Of a stretch of DNA of 64,000 bases, positions 49,820 to 59,545 are shown piece after piece. The stretch is from contig NZ_JBAWKC010000005.1 of the NCBI RefSeq assembly GCF_044003965.1, positions 62,001 to 126,000 of the forward strand, written 5' to 3'. The position numbers were made by a program, and so were the translations under genes. The notes beneath the pieces are model-generated. The model searched no databases. It had not been told where the DNA came from and worked only from the letters and a program-made list of their open reading frames with translations. Positions within the stretch are counted from its first letter, which is position 1. Every line of letters starts with the position of its first letter. The stretch comes from Yeosuana aquiaggeris. Its GTDB lineage: Bacteria > Bacteroidota > Bacteroidia > Flavobacteriales > Flavobacteriaceae.

Positions 49820-51445
49820 TTGAGTAAGCGCCAAATTCATAGCATAGAATTGATAAAATATTTCTTTTATTCTGTTATAATTATATTCTGCTTTTCTTGT
49901 AAAAAGAATTCACAAAAATCAATTGATCATCTTGTATTTAGATATAATGAATATGCCAATATAAATACTTTAGACCCCGCGTTTTCTAGAACTTTACAAG
50001 ACAATTCGGTCAATAATCAATTATTTAATGGCTTAGTCCAAATGGACAGCGCCTTAAATATTATACCTTGTATTGCCAAAAGTTGGACTGTTTCAAATGA
50101 CGCAATTACCTACGCCTTTGTGTTGCGTGATGATGTTTATTTCCATAACCACTATTTGTTTGGTGAAGATTCTACTAGAATAGTGGTTGCAAAAGATTTT
50201 GAATACAGCTTAAACCGTTTAAGAGATGAAACAGTCGCCTCTCCTGGAAGTTGGGTTTTAAATAAAGTACGAGATTTTAAAGCTATAAATGACACTATTT
50301 TTGAAATTGAATTAAAAGAACCGTTTCCCGCCTTTATTGGCTTACTGTCTATGAAATATTGCTCTGTGGTTCCTCAAGAAATCGTTGAGTTTTATGGGTC
50401 TGAATTTAGATCGCATCCTATTGGAACTGGTCCTTTTAAATTTAAACGTTGGGAAGAAAATATTAAACTTATTCTAAGAAGAAATAATCTTTATTTCGAA
50501 AAAGATAATAGAGGTAAATCATTGCCATATTTAGAATCTGTAGCAATAACATTTCTGCCAGACAAACAAAGCGAATTTTTGCAATTTGCACAGGGAAACA
50601 TAGATTTTATTTCCGGATTAGATGCTTCTTATAAAGATGAACTTCTAACTGCTGTTGGAGAACTTCGTGATACCTATTCTGAATCTGTTAACATGATTCG
50701 TGGACCTTATTTAAACACTGAATATTTAGGGTTTTATTTAGATTCTGAAACACCAGAAATACAATCAGAATTGATTAGAAAAGCTATCAATTATGGGTTT
50801 GATAGAAAAAAAATGATTATCTATTTACGCAACGGTATAGGCAATCCTGCCAATGGTGGTTTTATTCCAATTGGACTTGCCGGTTATAATAAATCTATTG
50901 GTTATTCTTATCAACCTGAAAAAGCTAAACAGTTGATAGAGCAATTTAAAATAGAAACTGGAATTACTAATCCTGAAATCACATTAGTAACGACTAGTAA
51001 TTATTTGAGTTTTTGCGAATTTATACAACGAGAGCTTAATAAAACAGGGCTAACTATTAATGTAGATGTTATGCCCGAAGCTTCTTTAAGAAGCGCTAGA
51101 TCTAACGGAAAAGTTGATATGTTTAGAAGTTCATGGATTGCTGATTATCTGGATGCAGAAAATTATTTATCGATATTTTATAGTAAAAATTTTGCCCCTA
51201 ATGGCTCCAACTATTTTCATTATAAAAACACTCAGTTTGATAGTTTATATAGCAAAGCATTTAAAATAACCGATATTGAAAAAAGGAAACACCTCTATAC
51301 TACAATGGATTCTTTAGCTATGCAAAAGGCGCTGATGGTGCCGCTATATTATGATGAAGTTGTTAGGTTTACAAGAAAAAATGTCAGTGGATTAGGAATC
51401 AATCCCATCAATTTATTGGAGTTAAAACGAGTTAAAAAGAATTAA
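49820..51445 (+). CDS. Peptide-type ABC transporter substrate-binding lipoprotein
   Basis: This has up to 541 residues of family SBP_bac_5 (OppA/DppA type). It contains the opening ANINTLDPAFSRTLQDNSVN, LFNGLVQMDSALNI, AKDFEYSLNRLRDE and FIPIGLAGYN segments. No ATG lies near the N-terminus: the frame opens with TTG at 49820, and another TTG at 49850 would give MIKYFFYSVIIIFCFSC, a compact and convincing lipobox signal. The second is preferred. No permease genes are adjacent, so it may serve a transporter encoded elsewhere. Its stop overlaps the next gene's stop by 4 bp on the opposite strand. Confidence 0.85.
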   Translation: MSKRQIHSIELIKYFFYSVIIIFCFSCKKNSQKSIDHLVFRYNEYANINTLDPAFSRTLQDNSVNNQLFNGLVQMDSALNIIPCIAKSWTVSNDAITYAFVLRDDVYFHNHYLFGEDSTRIVVAKDFEYSLNRLRDETVASPGSWVLNKVRDFKAINDTIFEIELKEPFPAFIGLLSMKYCSVVPQEIVEFYGSEFRSHPIGTGPFKFKRWEENIKLILRRNNLYFEKDNRGKSLPYLESVAITFLPDKQSEFLQFAQGNIDFISGLDASYKDELLTAVGELRDTYSESVNMIRGPYLNTEYLGFYLDSETPEIQSELIRKAINYGFDRKKMIIYLRNGIGNPANGGFIPIGLAGYNKSIGYSYQPEKAKQLIEQFKIETGITNPEITLVTTSNYLSFCEFIQRELNKTGLTINVDVMPEASLRSARSNGKVDMFRSSWIADYLDAENYLSIFYSKNFAPNGSNYFHYKNTQFDSLYSKAFKITDIEKRKHLYTTMDSLAMQKALMVPLYYDEVVRFTRKNVSGLGINPINLLELKRVKKN

Positions 51446-52359
51446 TTAATAGTAAAATAATAAATATCATCCTCTCCTTTTCCTTCAGCTCGTTTAGAAG
51501 AAAAATAACCCGAATTTTTATTTGGTTCAATTACAAAACAAAGATCATCTTCTTTACTGTTAACAGGTTCAGGCAACAATTGAGCTTTATCAAACAGCCC
51601 CTGTTTATTCATAACACTTTTATAAATATCATAGCCGCCGGTTCCATTCGGCCTATTTGATGCAAAATACAAAGTATTGTCATCACTAATAAAAGGAAAC
51701 ATTTCACCACTATATGAATTTACTTGAGACCCTAAATTTTTGGGTTCACTATAAGTGTTATTACGGATAATATCCACTTTAAAAATATCTGATGGTCCTT
51801 TAGTGGTTTCTTTCCCACCTCTAAAATTAGCAGTAAAATAAAGAGTCTTTCCATCCTTACTTATTGAGGGGTGTGCGTAAGAATAGCGCGGTTTACAAAA
51901 TGGCAAAACTTTGAAATTGCTCCAACCAACACCACTTATATATTCTGCCGTTTCAATATGGAAATTGGTTTCTTTAAAATCTCCTTTCGGCCTGTTGTTT
52001 CGGTTGATATAGTTGGTTGTAACATATAATGTTTTTGCATCATTTGAAATACAGGCACTTGTAATATGAGAAATATCTTCTTTTGAATCAATAAATAATG
52101 GTTCAATATTTTCAATATTTCCATTTTCAGATTTCATTCCTTCATAAATAGTTAAAATCCCATTTCCTAAATAGGCTTTTATCTTTCCATTTTTATTTAA
52201 CAAATAAGAGGCAATTAAAATATTATGATCTGGTGTAATGGATAAACCAAAGTGAGGTTTATCATCGTTCATAGCAATATTATGAATAGTAAATTGTTCG
52301 GATTGTGAGAATATAAAAAGACTCAAAAAACAACATAAGAAGCACAAAAATCCTTTCAT
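51442..52359 (-). CDS. Exported WD40-like (PD40/TolB-type) beta-propeller protein
   Basis: This is 305 residues with a signal peptide (about 1-18, LCCFLSLFIFSQ). Repeated blades of the PD40 kind are visible: HITSACISNDAKTLYVTTNY, HPSISKDGKTLYFTANF, FPFISDDNTLYFASNRPNGT-GGYDIY and DDLCFVIEPNKNSGYFSSKR. Such propellers occur in TolB and in OmpA-linked flavobacterial proteins. No enzymatic residues are evident. It is convergent with the peptide-binding lipoprotein gene, overlapping it by 4 bp at a TTAA palindrome. Confidence 0.82.
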   Translation of the reverse strand: MKGFLCFLCCFLSLFIFSQSEQFTIHNIAMNDDKPHFGLSITPDHNILIASYLLNKNGKIKAYLGNGILTIYEGMKSENGNIENIEPLFIDSKEDISHITSACISNDAKTLYVTTNYINRNNRPKGDFKETNFHIETAEYISGVGWSNFKVLPFCKPRYSYAHPSISKDGKTLYFTANFRGGKETTKGPSDIFKVDIIRNNTYSEPKNLGSQVNSYSGEMFPFISDDNTLYFASNRPNGTGGYDIYKSVMNKQGLFDKAQLLPEPVNSKEDDLCFVIEPNKNSGYFSSKRAEGKGEDDIYYFTIN

Positions 52360-52399
52360 AAAACTCTAAATGAATTTAAATAAAGTTACTAAAAGTAAT

Positions 52400-53575
52400 T
52401 TATTCTCTCCTAAACTTCTTAGTTTCCTCAAATACGTGTAATAAAATGGCCGCATCCTGTTCACTAAATTCTATCTGCCGTCTGGCCATAACCACTTTAG
52501 CTACTTCAAAGGCTTTTGAAGTTAAATAAGTTGTAAAGCCGCCATGACCACCCCAGGAAAAACTAGGCACAAAATTTCTTGGAAATCCACTTCCAAAAAT
52601 ATTAGAACTAACACCCACAACAGTTCCTGTATTAAACATGGTATTAATACCACACTTACTATGATCACCCATCATGAGACCACAAAATTGCAGTCCTGTT
52701 CTAGCAAAACTCTCTGTTTGATAATCCCATAACCGCACCTCAGCGTAATTGTTTTTTAGATTTGAGTTGTTGGTATCAGCGCCAAGATTGCACCATTCTC
52801 CAATTACAGAATTTCCTAAAAATCCGTCATGCCCTTTGTTTGAAAAGGCAAACAAAACTGAATTATTTACTTCTCCTCCTACTTTACTATAAGGACCAAT
52901 AGTAGTTGGTCCGTAAATTTTTGCTCCTAATTTTATTGCGGCACCTTCACACAAAGCTAATGGTCCACGAATTAAAGAGCCTTCCATGATCTCCGTATTT
53001 TTTCCTATATAAATTGGGCCATTTGATGCATTTAAGCTTGTGAATTCAAGAGTAGCACCTTCTTCAATAAAGATATTTTCCGGGGCAATCACATTATTGC
53101 TTGATGGAATGGGTTTCGACTTTCTGTTTTGAGTAATAAAATTAAAATCTTCTTGAATAGCTTCTCCATTTTTGGAGAAAATATCCCATGTATTTACAAT
53201 ACGCAATATATCGTCATTAAATTCTAAGGCTTCAAAAGTAGAAAAATCGATATCCTCTTGCGCTTCATTAGTATAAAAAGCAATAATATCTTCATCCTTA
53301 AAAATAGCCTGGTTTTTCTCCAGATTTTTTATCATCTCAACCAGTTCAAAATTTGGGAGATAGGACGCATTAATCATAATATTCTCTTCCATTTCCACCA
53401 TTGGATATTTTTCTGATAAATAATCCTCAGTCACGGTTGTGGTTGTAGAATCTAAATAAGCTTCCCATTTTTCGCGAATAGTTAAAATTCCTACTCTAAT
53501 ATCAGCAACAGGCCTGATATAGGTAAATGGCAATAAATTGTTGCGAAAAGGACCATCAAAAAGAATATAGTTCAT
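52400..53575 (-). CDS. GlmU-family putative sugar-1-phosphate nucleotidyltransferase/acyltransferase
   Basis: This is 391 residues. The N-terminal part (about 1-150; YILFDGPFRNNLLPFTYIRP, ADIRVGILTIREKWE) matches the NTP_transf_4 domain specific to Bacteroidota, which lacks the usual L-x-x-G-x-G-T-R-L loop. Residues about 165-360 are a left-handed beta-helix of hexapeptide repeats (APENIFIEEGATLE, GPIYIGKNTEIMEGSLIRGP). A role in UDP-GlcNAc or related nucleotide-sugar supply is likely but not shown. It is transcribed towards the propeller gene and lies downstream of rpmE2. Confidence 0.85.
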   Translation of the reverse strand: MNYILFDGPFRNNLLPFTYIRPVADIRVGILTIREKWEAYLDSTTTTVTEDYLSEKYPMVEMEENIMINASYLPNFELVEMIKNLEKNQAIFKDEDIIAFYTNEAQEDIDFSTFEALEFNDDILRIVNTWDIFSKNGEAIQEDFNFITQNRKSKPIPSSNNVIAPENIFIEEGATLEFTSLNASNGPIYIGKNTEIMEGSLIRGPLALCEGAAIKLGAKIYGPTTIGPYSKVGGEVNNSVLFAFSNKGHDGFLGNSVIGEWCNLGADTNNSNLKNNYAEVRLWDYQTESFARTGLQFCGLMMGDHSKCGINTMFNTGTVVGVSSNIFGSGFPRNFVPSFSWGGHGGFTTYLTSKAFEVAKVVMARRQIEFSEQDAAILLHVFEETKKFRRE

Positions 53576-53660
53576 GCCAAATTTGAAGTTTAAAGGTTAA
53601 AATACCCTCCGTATTTTAAAGCCATTTATGATATATTCAAATGTAAGGTAATTGTAGAAA

Positions 53661-53692
53661 ATAAAAAAGCCTTTCAAATATTGAAAGGCTTT
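53661..53692 (-). terminator. Terminator of rpmE2
   Basis: AAAGCCTTTCAA (53666-53677) pairs perfectly with TTGAAAGGCTTT (53681-53692), loop of 3 nt, and a T run follows on the minus strand (complement of 53663-53668). Confidence 0.88.
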
Positions 53693-53713
53693 AAAATATA
53701 TTTAAAATGAAGC

Positions 53714-53965
53714 TTATTTACTAAACTTCGCGTATTTGTTTTTAAACTTATCAATACGACCAGCAGTATCTACCAATTTAGATTTACCTGTATAATACGG
53801 GTGAGAAGTTCTTGAAATCTCCATTTTAACAACAGGATATTCAACACCATCAACTTCTAAAGTTTCACTTGTAACTGCAGTAGATTTTGTTAAAAACACA
53901 TCTTCATTTGACATGTCCTTAAATGCTACTAATCTATAATTCTCTGGATGTATACCTTTTTTCAT
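53714..53965 (-). CDS. rpmE2: 50S ribosomal protein L31 type B
   Basis: This is 83 residues beginning MKKGIHPENYRLVAFKDMSN, with VKMEISRTSHPYYTGKSKLVDTAGR spread across the middle. This is the type B form (RpmE2/YkgM) that lacks the zinc-binding CxxC of type A. It is thus independent of zinc, and flavobacteria often carry only this form. A strong promoter precedes it and a strong terminator follows, so it is monocistronic. Confidence 0.97.
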   Translation of the reverse strand: MKKGIHPENYRLVAFKDMSNEDVFLTKSTAVTSETLEVDGVEYPVVKMEISRTSHPYYTGKSKLVDTAGRIDKFKNKYAKFSK

Positions 53966-54002
53966 CGCTTTACGCTTTTTAATCTTTTCAATTTTGGAAG
54001 TG

Positions 54003-54032
54003 CAAATTTAAGCTATTTTTTCAAATGAACAA
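54003..54032 (-). promoter_or_regulatory. Promoter of rpmE2
   Basis: On the minus strand TTG (54030-54032), a 19-bp spacer and TAAATTTG (54003-54010) give the full Bacteroidetes promoter, with a leader of about 35 nt. Confidence 0.7.
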
Positions 54033-54077
54033 TATTTTTTAATATTTTTTATTTTATGCCTTTATGTAACGTTTTCT

Positions 54078-54085
54078 TATCTTTG
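54078..54085 (+). promoter_or_regulatory. Promoter -7 element of the DUF4199 operon
   Basis: TATCTTTG is an exact consensus match 36 bp before the ATG at 54121. Confidence 0.6.
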
Positions 54086-54120
54086 TTTACCAACTAAGCA
54101 ACTAATTTAAATCAAAAAAA

Positions 54121-54636
54121 ATGGAACCAAAAAAACTTACATTAGGGAAATTTGCAATGAATTACGGAATCATATTAGGACTAATAATGATTTTGATTTC
54201 AGTTATTACTTACGTCACAGGGCTGGCTTTAGAAGGCGCTCAATGGCCAAACTGGATTTATTATGCTGCATTTCCTGTAATTATTTTATATGCGATAAGT
54301 CAGTTTAAAAAACAAAATTTGAATATTTTATCTTTAAGTCAAGCCTTAAAAATAGGTGTTCTTATTGGTGTTTTTAGTGCCATTGTCATTACTATTTATA
54401 GCATTATATTCAATTATTTAATTGATCCTGAGTTTATGTCTCAGATGATGGAAGTAGCTAGAGATAAAATGTTAGAAAACCCACAAATGACTGAAGAAAT
54501 AGTTGATCAAAGCATGAAATTTGTTGAGATGTTTTCAAATCCTGCTATTTCTGGAGCCTTTATGATTGCTATGAGTGCTATTTTTGGATTAATTTATTCA
54601 CTTATTGGTGGTTTAATAATGAAAAGAGAAGAATAA
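54121..54636 (+). CDS. DUF4199 membrane protein
   Basis: This is 171 residues with four predicted membrane helices: about 13-35 (YGIILGLIMILISVITYV), 42-62, 75-98 (GVLIGVFSAIVITIYSIIF) and 143-165. An acidic/Met-rich loop (MMEVARDKMLENPQMTEEIV) lies before the last helix. This matches DUF4199, a family of unknown function that in flavobacteria regularly precedes the glycosyltransferase found here, 3 bp downstream. Involvement in envelope lipid or glycan handling is inferred from that neighbourhood only. Confidence 0.85.
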   Translation: MEPKKLTLGKFAMNYGIILGLIMILISVITYVTGLALEGAQWPNWIYYAAFPVIILYAISQFKKQNLNILSLSQALKIGVLIGVFSAIVITIYSIIFNYLIDPEFMSQMMEVARDKMLENPQMTEEIVDQSMKFVEMFSNPAISGAFMIAMSAIFGLIYSLIGGLIMKREE

Positions 54637-54639
54637 TAC

Positions 54640-55590
54640 ATGGACATATCTGTAGTCATACCACTACTTAACGAACAAGAATCTTTAAAAGAATTATATG
54701 ATTGGATTGCAAGAGTTATGCAATCCAATCGTTTTTCATATGAAATCATCTTCATTGATGATGGCAGCACAGATGATTCATGGAAAACTATTAACGAATT
54801 ATCTTCAAAAGACAAGCAGGTTAAAGGTATTCGCTTTTTGAAAAATTTTGGAAAATCTCAGGCTTTACACGCTGGATTTGAATTAGCCAAAGGCGATGTA
54901 GTAATTACTATGGATGCCGATTTACAAGATAATCCAGATGAAATTCCAGGGCTTTATAACATGATTGTGAACGACGGATATGATTTGGTTTCCGGTTGGA
55001 AAAAGAAACGTTATGATTCTATTCTTTCCAAAAATTTACCTTCAAAATTATTTAATTGGGCCGCAAGAAAAACCTCAGGAGTTAAACTTCATGATTTTAA
55101 TTGTGGTTTAAAAGCTTTTAGACTTGAAGTAGTTAAAAATATTGACGTTAATGGTGAAATGCACCGTTATATTCCAGTACTATCAAAAAATGCCGGATTC
55201 ACAAAAATTGGCGAAAAAATTGTTCAGCATCAAGCCAGAAAGTATGGTGAAACAAAATTTGGGATGGATCGGTTTATTAATGGTTTTTTAGACTTAATTA
55301 CTATTTGGTTTTTGTCCCGTTTTGGAAAAAGGCCCATGCATTTATTTGGCTCATTAGGAGTAATTATGTTTATGATCGGTTTTGGTTTCGCGTTATATTT
55401 GGGTATTGATAAACTTTTTTTAACACCTCAAGGAAGATTAATAACTGAACGCCCACAATTTTATATCGCGCTTTCAACCATGATTATAGGAACTCAATTT
55501 TTTGTAGCTGGTTTTTTAGGAGAAATCATTCTTCGAACTAAACCAGAAAGAAAAAGATATATGGTTAAAGATTTATTGAATTTGAATTAA
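54640..55590 (+). CDS. Family 2 glycosyltransferase (DPM1/GtrB-like)
   Basis: This has 316 residues. The GT-A domain (about 1-215) starts DISVVIPLLNEQESLKELYD and has FIDDGSTDDS and the metal-binding MDADLQDNPDEIP (about 89-101). Two membrane helices follow (about 237-257 and 270-295), the layout of GtrB/DPM1-type enzymes that transfer a sugar from a nucleotide donor to polyprenyl phosphate. Such lipid-linked sugars feed periplasmic glycan modification. It is 3 bp downstream of the DUF4199 gene and precedes a phosphosugar mutase that could supply sugar phosphate. Confidence 0.9.
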   Translation: MDISVVIPLLNEQESLKELYDWIARVMQSNRFSYEIIFIDDGSTDDSWKTINELSSKDKQVKGIRFLKNFGKSQALHAGFELAKGDVVITMDADLQDNPDEIPGLYNMIVNDGYDLVSGWKKKRYDSILSKNLPSKLFNWAARKTSGVKLHDFNCGLKAFRLEVVKNIDVNGEMHRYIPVLSKNAGFTKIGEKIVQHQARKYGETKFGMDRFINGFLDLITIWFLSRFGKRPMHLFGSLGVIMFMIGFGFALYLGIDKLFLTPQGRLITERPQFYIALSTMIIGTQFFVAGFLGEIILRTKPERKRYMVKDLLNLN

Positions 55591-55640
55591 ATTGAAGCCA
55601 AATTAAACGACATTTAAATTTAACCTTTTTTCAAATTGTT

Positions 55641-55648
55641 TATTTTTG
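55641..55648 (+). promoter_or_regulatory. Possible internal promoter before the phosphohexomutase gene
   Basis: TATTTTTG, an exact TAnnTTTG match, lies 19 bp before the ATG at 55667. The gene may therefore be expressed both from here and from the upstream operon promoter. Confidence 0.5.
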
Positions 55649-55666
55649 TTTAAAACTTAGCAAGAA

Positions 55667-57397
55667 ATGATTAAAATAGAACCACACATTTTAAAAAGAA
55701 TCAATACTTGGTTAACACCTGCTTTTGATGCTGAAACACAAGATTTTATAAAAAACAGCATCGCTTTTAACCCTCAGGAAATTCAAGAAAGTTTTTATAA
55801 GGATTTAGAATTTGGAACTGGTGGTATGCGCGGTGTCATGGGTGTTGGTACCAATAGAATAAATAAGTATACCCTTGGTAGAAGTACACAAGGCTTAAGC
55901 GATTATATGCGCGCTTATTTTCCAAATGAAACACCAAAGGTTGCTATTGCTTATGACTGCAGACATAACAGTAAAACCCTAGCTAAAGTGGTGGCAGATG
56001 TGTTTTCTGCCAACGGTATTGAAGTCTTTTTGTTTGAAGATTTACGCCCAACTCCGGAATTATCATTCGCCTTGAAACACTTAAAGTGTCACTGTGGTAT
56101 TGTACTTACTGCATCACACAACCCTCCAGAATATAATGGTTATAAAGTATATTGGCAAGATGGCGGACAATTAGTACCTCCTCAGGATGATGCTATTGTT
56201 AATAAAATAAATTCTACACCATATTCAAATATAAAGTTCAACGCCAATAATGATTTAATTCACTTTATAGGAAAAGATGTTGATAGGGTTTTTATTGATG
56301 CCTCAGTAAAAAACGGAAGTTTTGATACACCTGTAAAGGCAAAAGACAATTTAACCATTGTCTTTACATCACTGCATGGTACGTCTATTACCTTGGTGCC
56401 AGAAACATTAAAAAAAGCTGGTTATAAGAATGTTCATATTGTTAAAGAACAGGAAGTACCTAATGGCGATTTTCCAACAGTAGCTTCACCAAATCCTGAA
56501 GAACCAGCCGCTTTAAAAATGGCTTTAGAACTAGCAAATAAAGTGAATGCAGACATTGTAATTGGTACAGATCCTGATTGCGACAGACTTGGAGTGGCCG
56601 TTAGAAATCTTGAAGGTGACTTAGAGCTTTTAAATGGAAATCAAACCATGTTAATGATGACTGATTTCTTGTTAAAACAATGGAAAAAAGAAGGCAAAAT
56701 AAAAGGAAAGGAATTTATAGCATCAACAATTGTTTCAACACCTATGATGAGCGTCTTGGCAAATGCCTATAATGTGGAATGCAAAATTGTTCTTACTGGT
56801 TTTAAATGGATTGCCAAATTAATACATGATTTTAAAAACCTAAATTTTATTGGTGGTGGTGAAGAAAGTTTCGGCTTTATGGTTGGAGATTTTGTTCGTG
56901 ATAAAGATGCCGTTACTTCTACTTTATTAGCTTGCGAAGTTGCTGCTCAGGCCAAAGCAAAAGGCAGTTCATTATATAAAGAGCTTATTGAATTATATGT
57001 TGAGCATGGCTATTATAAAGAACGATTGATATCAATGACTAAAAAAGGAATTGAAGGTGCTCAGGAAATTCAACAAATGATGATTGATGCCCGAAATAAT
57101 CCATTAACTCAAATTAATGGTTCTAAGGTGGTTAAAATAGAGGATTACCAGCTATCAATTAGTAAAAATATAATTTCAGGAAAAGTGGATTCTATTGATA
57201 TACCAAAATCTAATGTATTAATTTATTACACTGAAGATGGTAGTCAAGTAGCATTAAGACCTAGTGGAACCGAGCCTAAAATAAAATTTTATATCAGTGC
57301 TAACACCAAATTAAATAGTGCCTCCGAATTTCAAAAAACAACTAAGCATATAGAAGCTAAAATTGACGCGATTGTAAAGGACATGAAACTTAATTAA
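55667..57397 (+). CDS. Phospho-sugar mutase (phosphoglucomutase/phosphomannomutase)
   Basis: This has 576 residues. It interconverts hexose-1- and hexose-6-phosphates. The phosphoserine is Ser150 in TASHNPPEYNGYK, the magnesium loop is Asp302-Asp304-Asp306 in DPDCDR, the sugar-binding loop is GGGEESFGFM, and the phosphate loop is RPSGTEPKIKFY near residue 530. The length is typical of the longer PgcA-like group. Whether glucose or mannose is preferred cannot be read from sequence. Its stop overlaps the next start by one base (TAATGA), showing translational coupling to the ABC exporter gene. Confidence 0.94.
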   Translation: MIKIEPHILKRINTWLTPAFDAETQDFIKNSIAFNPQEIQESFYKDLEFGTGGMRGVMGVGTNRINKYTLGRSTQGLSDYMRAYFPNETPKVAIAYDCRHNSKTLAKVVADVFSANGIEVFLFEDLRPTPELSFALKHLKCHCGIVLTASHNPPEYNGYKVYWQDGGQLVPPQDDAIVNKINSTPYSNIKFNANNDLIHFIGKDVDRVFIDASVKNGSFDTPVKAKDNLTIVFTSLHGTSITLVPETLKKAGYKNVHIVKEQEVPNGDFPTVASPNPEEPAALKMALELANKVNADIVIGTDPDCDRLGVAVRNLEGDLELLNGNQTMLMMTDFLLKQWKKEGKIKGKEFIASTIVSTPMMSVLANAYNVECKIVLTGFKWIAKLIHDFKNLNFIGGGEESFGFMVGDFVRDKDAVTSTLLACEVAAQAKAKGSSLYKELIELYVEHGYYKERLISMTKKGIEGAQEIQQMMIDARNNPLTQINGSKVVKIEDYQLSISKNIISGKVDSIDIPKSNVLIYYTEDGSQVALRPSGTEPKIKFYISANTKLNSASEFQKTTKHIEAKIDAIVKDMKLN

Positions 57398-59235
57398 TGA
57401 ATCATTTTTTCAATATTTTAAGGTATGCAAAACCTTATAAAAGATTTGCAGTTGGTCATATTATAAGCAACATGTTATTTGCCCTTTTTGGCACTTTATC
57501 ATTTGTGGCTTTAAAACCCATGCTTGATGTTATTTTTAAACAAACCAAAGCGCCAGTCTTGGCGAAGCCAGAATATGCTGGAATATCAAAACTAGTCAGC
57601 TTTCTAGAAGATTATTTATCCTACCAAATGAATCAATTCACTGGTGGTGATAATTCAAAAGCCCTTATTTTTGTGGTTTGCTTGATTATTTTAATGTTTT
57701 TATTAAAAAACATATTTGGCTATTTAGCTAATTATTTTCTTGTTTTTTTACGCAATGGCGTCATACGTGATTTAAGAAATGCTGTTTACAAAAAAACCAT
57801 GGAGTTACCTCTCTCCTATTTTTCTGAAACAAGAAAAGGCGATATTATGGCTAGAGTTACCAATGATGTATCTATGCTTGAATATTCGTTCTTACCTGTT
57901 TTAGAACTTGTTGTAAGAGAACCATTAACAATTATATTTACTATAGTTGTCATGTTTTATTTAAGTGCCAAACTGACTTTCTTTGTATTTATTTTTATTC
58001 CAGTTACAGGTATTATTATTTCTAGAATAGGAAAAAGTCTTAAAAGGAAATCAGATCGCGTTCAAAAGGAACAAGGTGTTATTTTATCAAATTTAGAAGA
58101 AACCTTAACCGGTTTACGAATTATTAAAGGGTTTAGTGGCGAAGATAAATTCTATGAAAAATTCCAGGAATCCACTACACGATTTTATCATTTTGCAAAT
58201 AAGCTTTTAAATAGACAAAATTTGGCATCACCCGCCAGTGAATTTTTAGGAATTTGTGTCATAGCAATTCTTTTGTGGTATGGAGGGAATTTGGTTCTTA
58301 ATAGTAGTGGTGGTCCTTCTGCATTAGATGGCAGTAAATTTCTTGTGTATATGGGATTGGCTTATAACATATTAACACCTGCAAAAGCTATATCAAGAGG
58401 TCTATATAATATTAAGCAAGGCAGTGCAGCGGCAGAAAGAATACAAGAAATTATTGATACAGAAAACCCCTTACTAGACAGAGTAAACGCTATTGAAAAA
58501 GACGGATTTAATTCTAAAATAGTATTTGATAATATTTCTTTTAAATATGCAGAAGAGTACGTTCTAAAAGATTTTTCATTAACCATTCCTAAAGGAAAAA
58601 CGGTCGCATTAGTAGGTCAGTCTGGAAGTGGCAAATCTACCATCGCCAATTTAATAACCAGATTTTATGATGTCAATGAAGGTCAAATTTTAATCGATGG
58701 CCTTGACATAAGAGATTTAACAACCAAATCATTAAGAAAACAATTAGGGATCGTAACTCAAGATGCTATTCTTTTTAATGAAAGTATTAAAAACAACCTT
58801 AAACTTGGAAAAGACAATGCTTCTGATGAAGAAATAATTGATGCTTTAAAAGTAGCCAATGCCTGGGAATTTGTTAAAGATTTACCTTTAGGAATTGATA
58901 CGAACATTGGTGATTCAGGCAACAAACTCTCTGGTGGTCAAAAACAAAGAATCAGTATAGCGAGAGCTGTATTGAAAAGTCCTCCAATTATGATTTTAGA
59001 TGAAGCAACTTCAGCATTAGATACTGAAAGTGAACGCTTGGTTCAAATTGCTTTAGAAAATATGATGAAAAACAGAACGTCCATTGTGATTGCTCACAGG
59101 CTGTCTACCATTCAAAATGCTGATGAAATTGTGGTCCTTCAAAAAGGTAAAATAGTTGAAAAAGGAACCCATGATGAGCTTATAATTAAAAAAGGTATTT
59201 ATAAAAGGCTCGTGGATATGCAAAGCTTCTCATAA
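57397..59235 (+). CDS. MsbA-like ABC exporter (fused permease and ATPase)
   Basis: This is 612 residues, a half-transporter that forms a homodimer. The membrane domain (about 15-350) has six helices. The ATPase domain has Walker A GQSGSGKST (407-415), LSGGQKQRISIARA, IMILDEATSALDTESE and the switch His in IAHRLS. It belongs to the MsbA/lipid A exporter-like group common in Bacteroidota. Together with the glycosyltransferase and mutase upstream, it suggests export of a lipid-linked product, although the substrate is unproven. A strong terminator closes the operon. Confidence 0.92.
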   Translation: MNHFFNILRYAKPYKRFAVGHIISNMLFALFGTLSFVALKPMLDVIFKQTKAPVLAKPEYAGISKLVSFLEDYLSYQMNQFTGGDNSKALIFVVCLIILMFLLKNIFGYLANYFLVFLRNGVIRDLRNAVYKKTMELPLSYFSETRKGDIMARVTNDVSMLEYSFLPVLELVVREPLTIIFTIVVMFYLSAKLTFFVFIFIPVTGIIISRIGKSLKRKSDRVQKEQGVILSNLEETLTGLRIIKGFSGEDKFYEKFQESTTRFYHFANKLLNRQNLASPASEFLGICVIAILLWYGGNLVLNSSGGPSALDGSKFLVYMGLAYNILTPAKAISRGLYNIKQGSAAAERIQEIIDTENPLLDRVNAIEKDGFNSKIVFDNISFKYAEEYVLKDFSLTIPKGKTVALVGQSGSGKSTIANLITRFYDVNEGQILIDGLDIRDLTTKSLRKQLGIVTQDAILFNESIKNNLKLGKDNASDEEIIDALKVANAWEFVKDLPLGIDTNIGDSGNKLSGGQKQRISIARAVLKSPPIMILDEATSALDTESERLVQIALENMMKNRTSIVIAHRLSTIQNADEIVVLQKGKIVEKGTHDELIIKKGIYKRLVDMQSFS

Positions 59236-59258
59236 ATAAACATAACATATATAAATGT

Positions 59259-59295
59259 AAAAAAGGATAGAGATTTGGGCTTCTATCCTTTTTTT
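59259..59295 (+). terminator. Terminator of the MsbA-like operon
   Basis: AAAAAAGGATAGA (59259-59271) pairs with TCTATCCTTTTTT (59282-59294), loop of 10 nt, followed by T. It is 24 bp after the stop codon. Confidence 0.9.
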
Positions 59296-59545
59296 GTTAT
59301 CGCTAGACTTGGGGCAGGCTAGCAACATAAGTAGATTTTATTAGGATAAAAGTAATATATATAATTAAATTACACAAGAAAAATATGTATTTTATCGTCT
59401 TTTGAATACACTTAATCGGGTTTATTTTGTTAATACTATTGATTTTCAATTACTTATAATTTTGAATAAAATCCGTATAAAAGTAATATTTAAAACTATT
59501 TTAAACTTTTAGTATCTTCATCAGTCTAAAAGCTAAACCACGAGT
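59296..59545. other. Intergenic region before the ECF sigma gene
   Basis: This is mostly AT-rich non-coding sequence. It contains one conspicuous GC-rich island at 59302-59323, where GCTAG and CTAGC flank a G-rich centre (ACTTGGGGCAGG). No gene was seen. The sigma-factor promoter must lie in the right part, but no exact TAnnTTTG match is present there. Confidence 0.4.
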
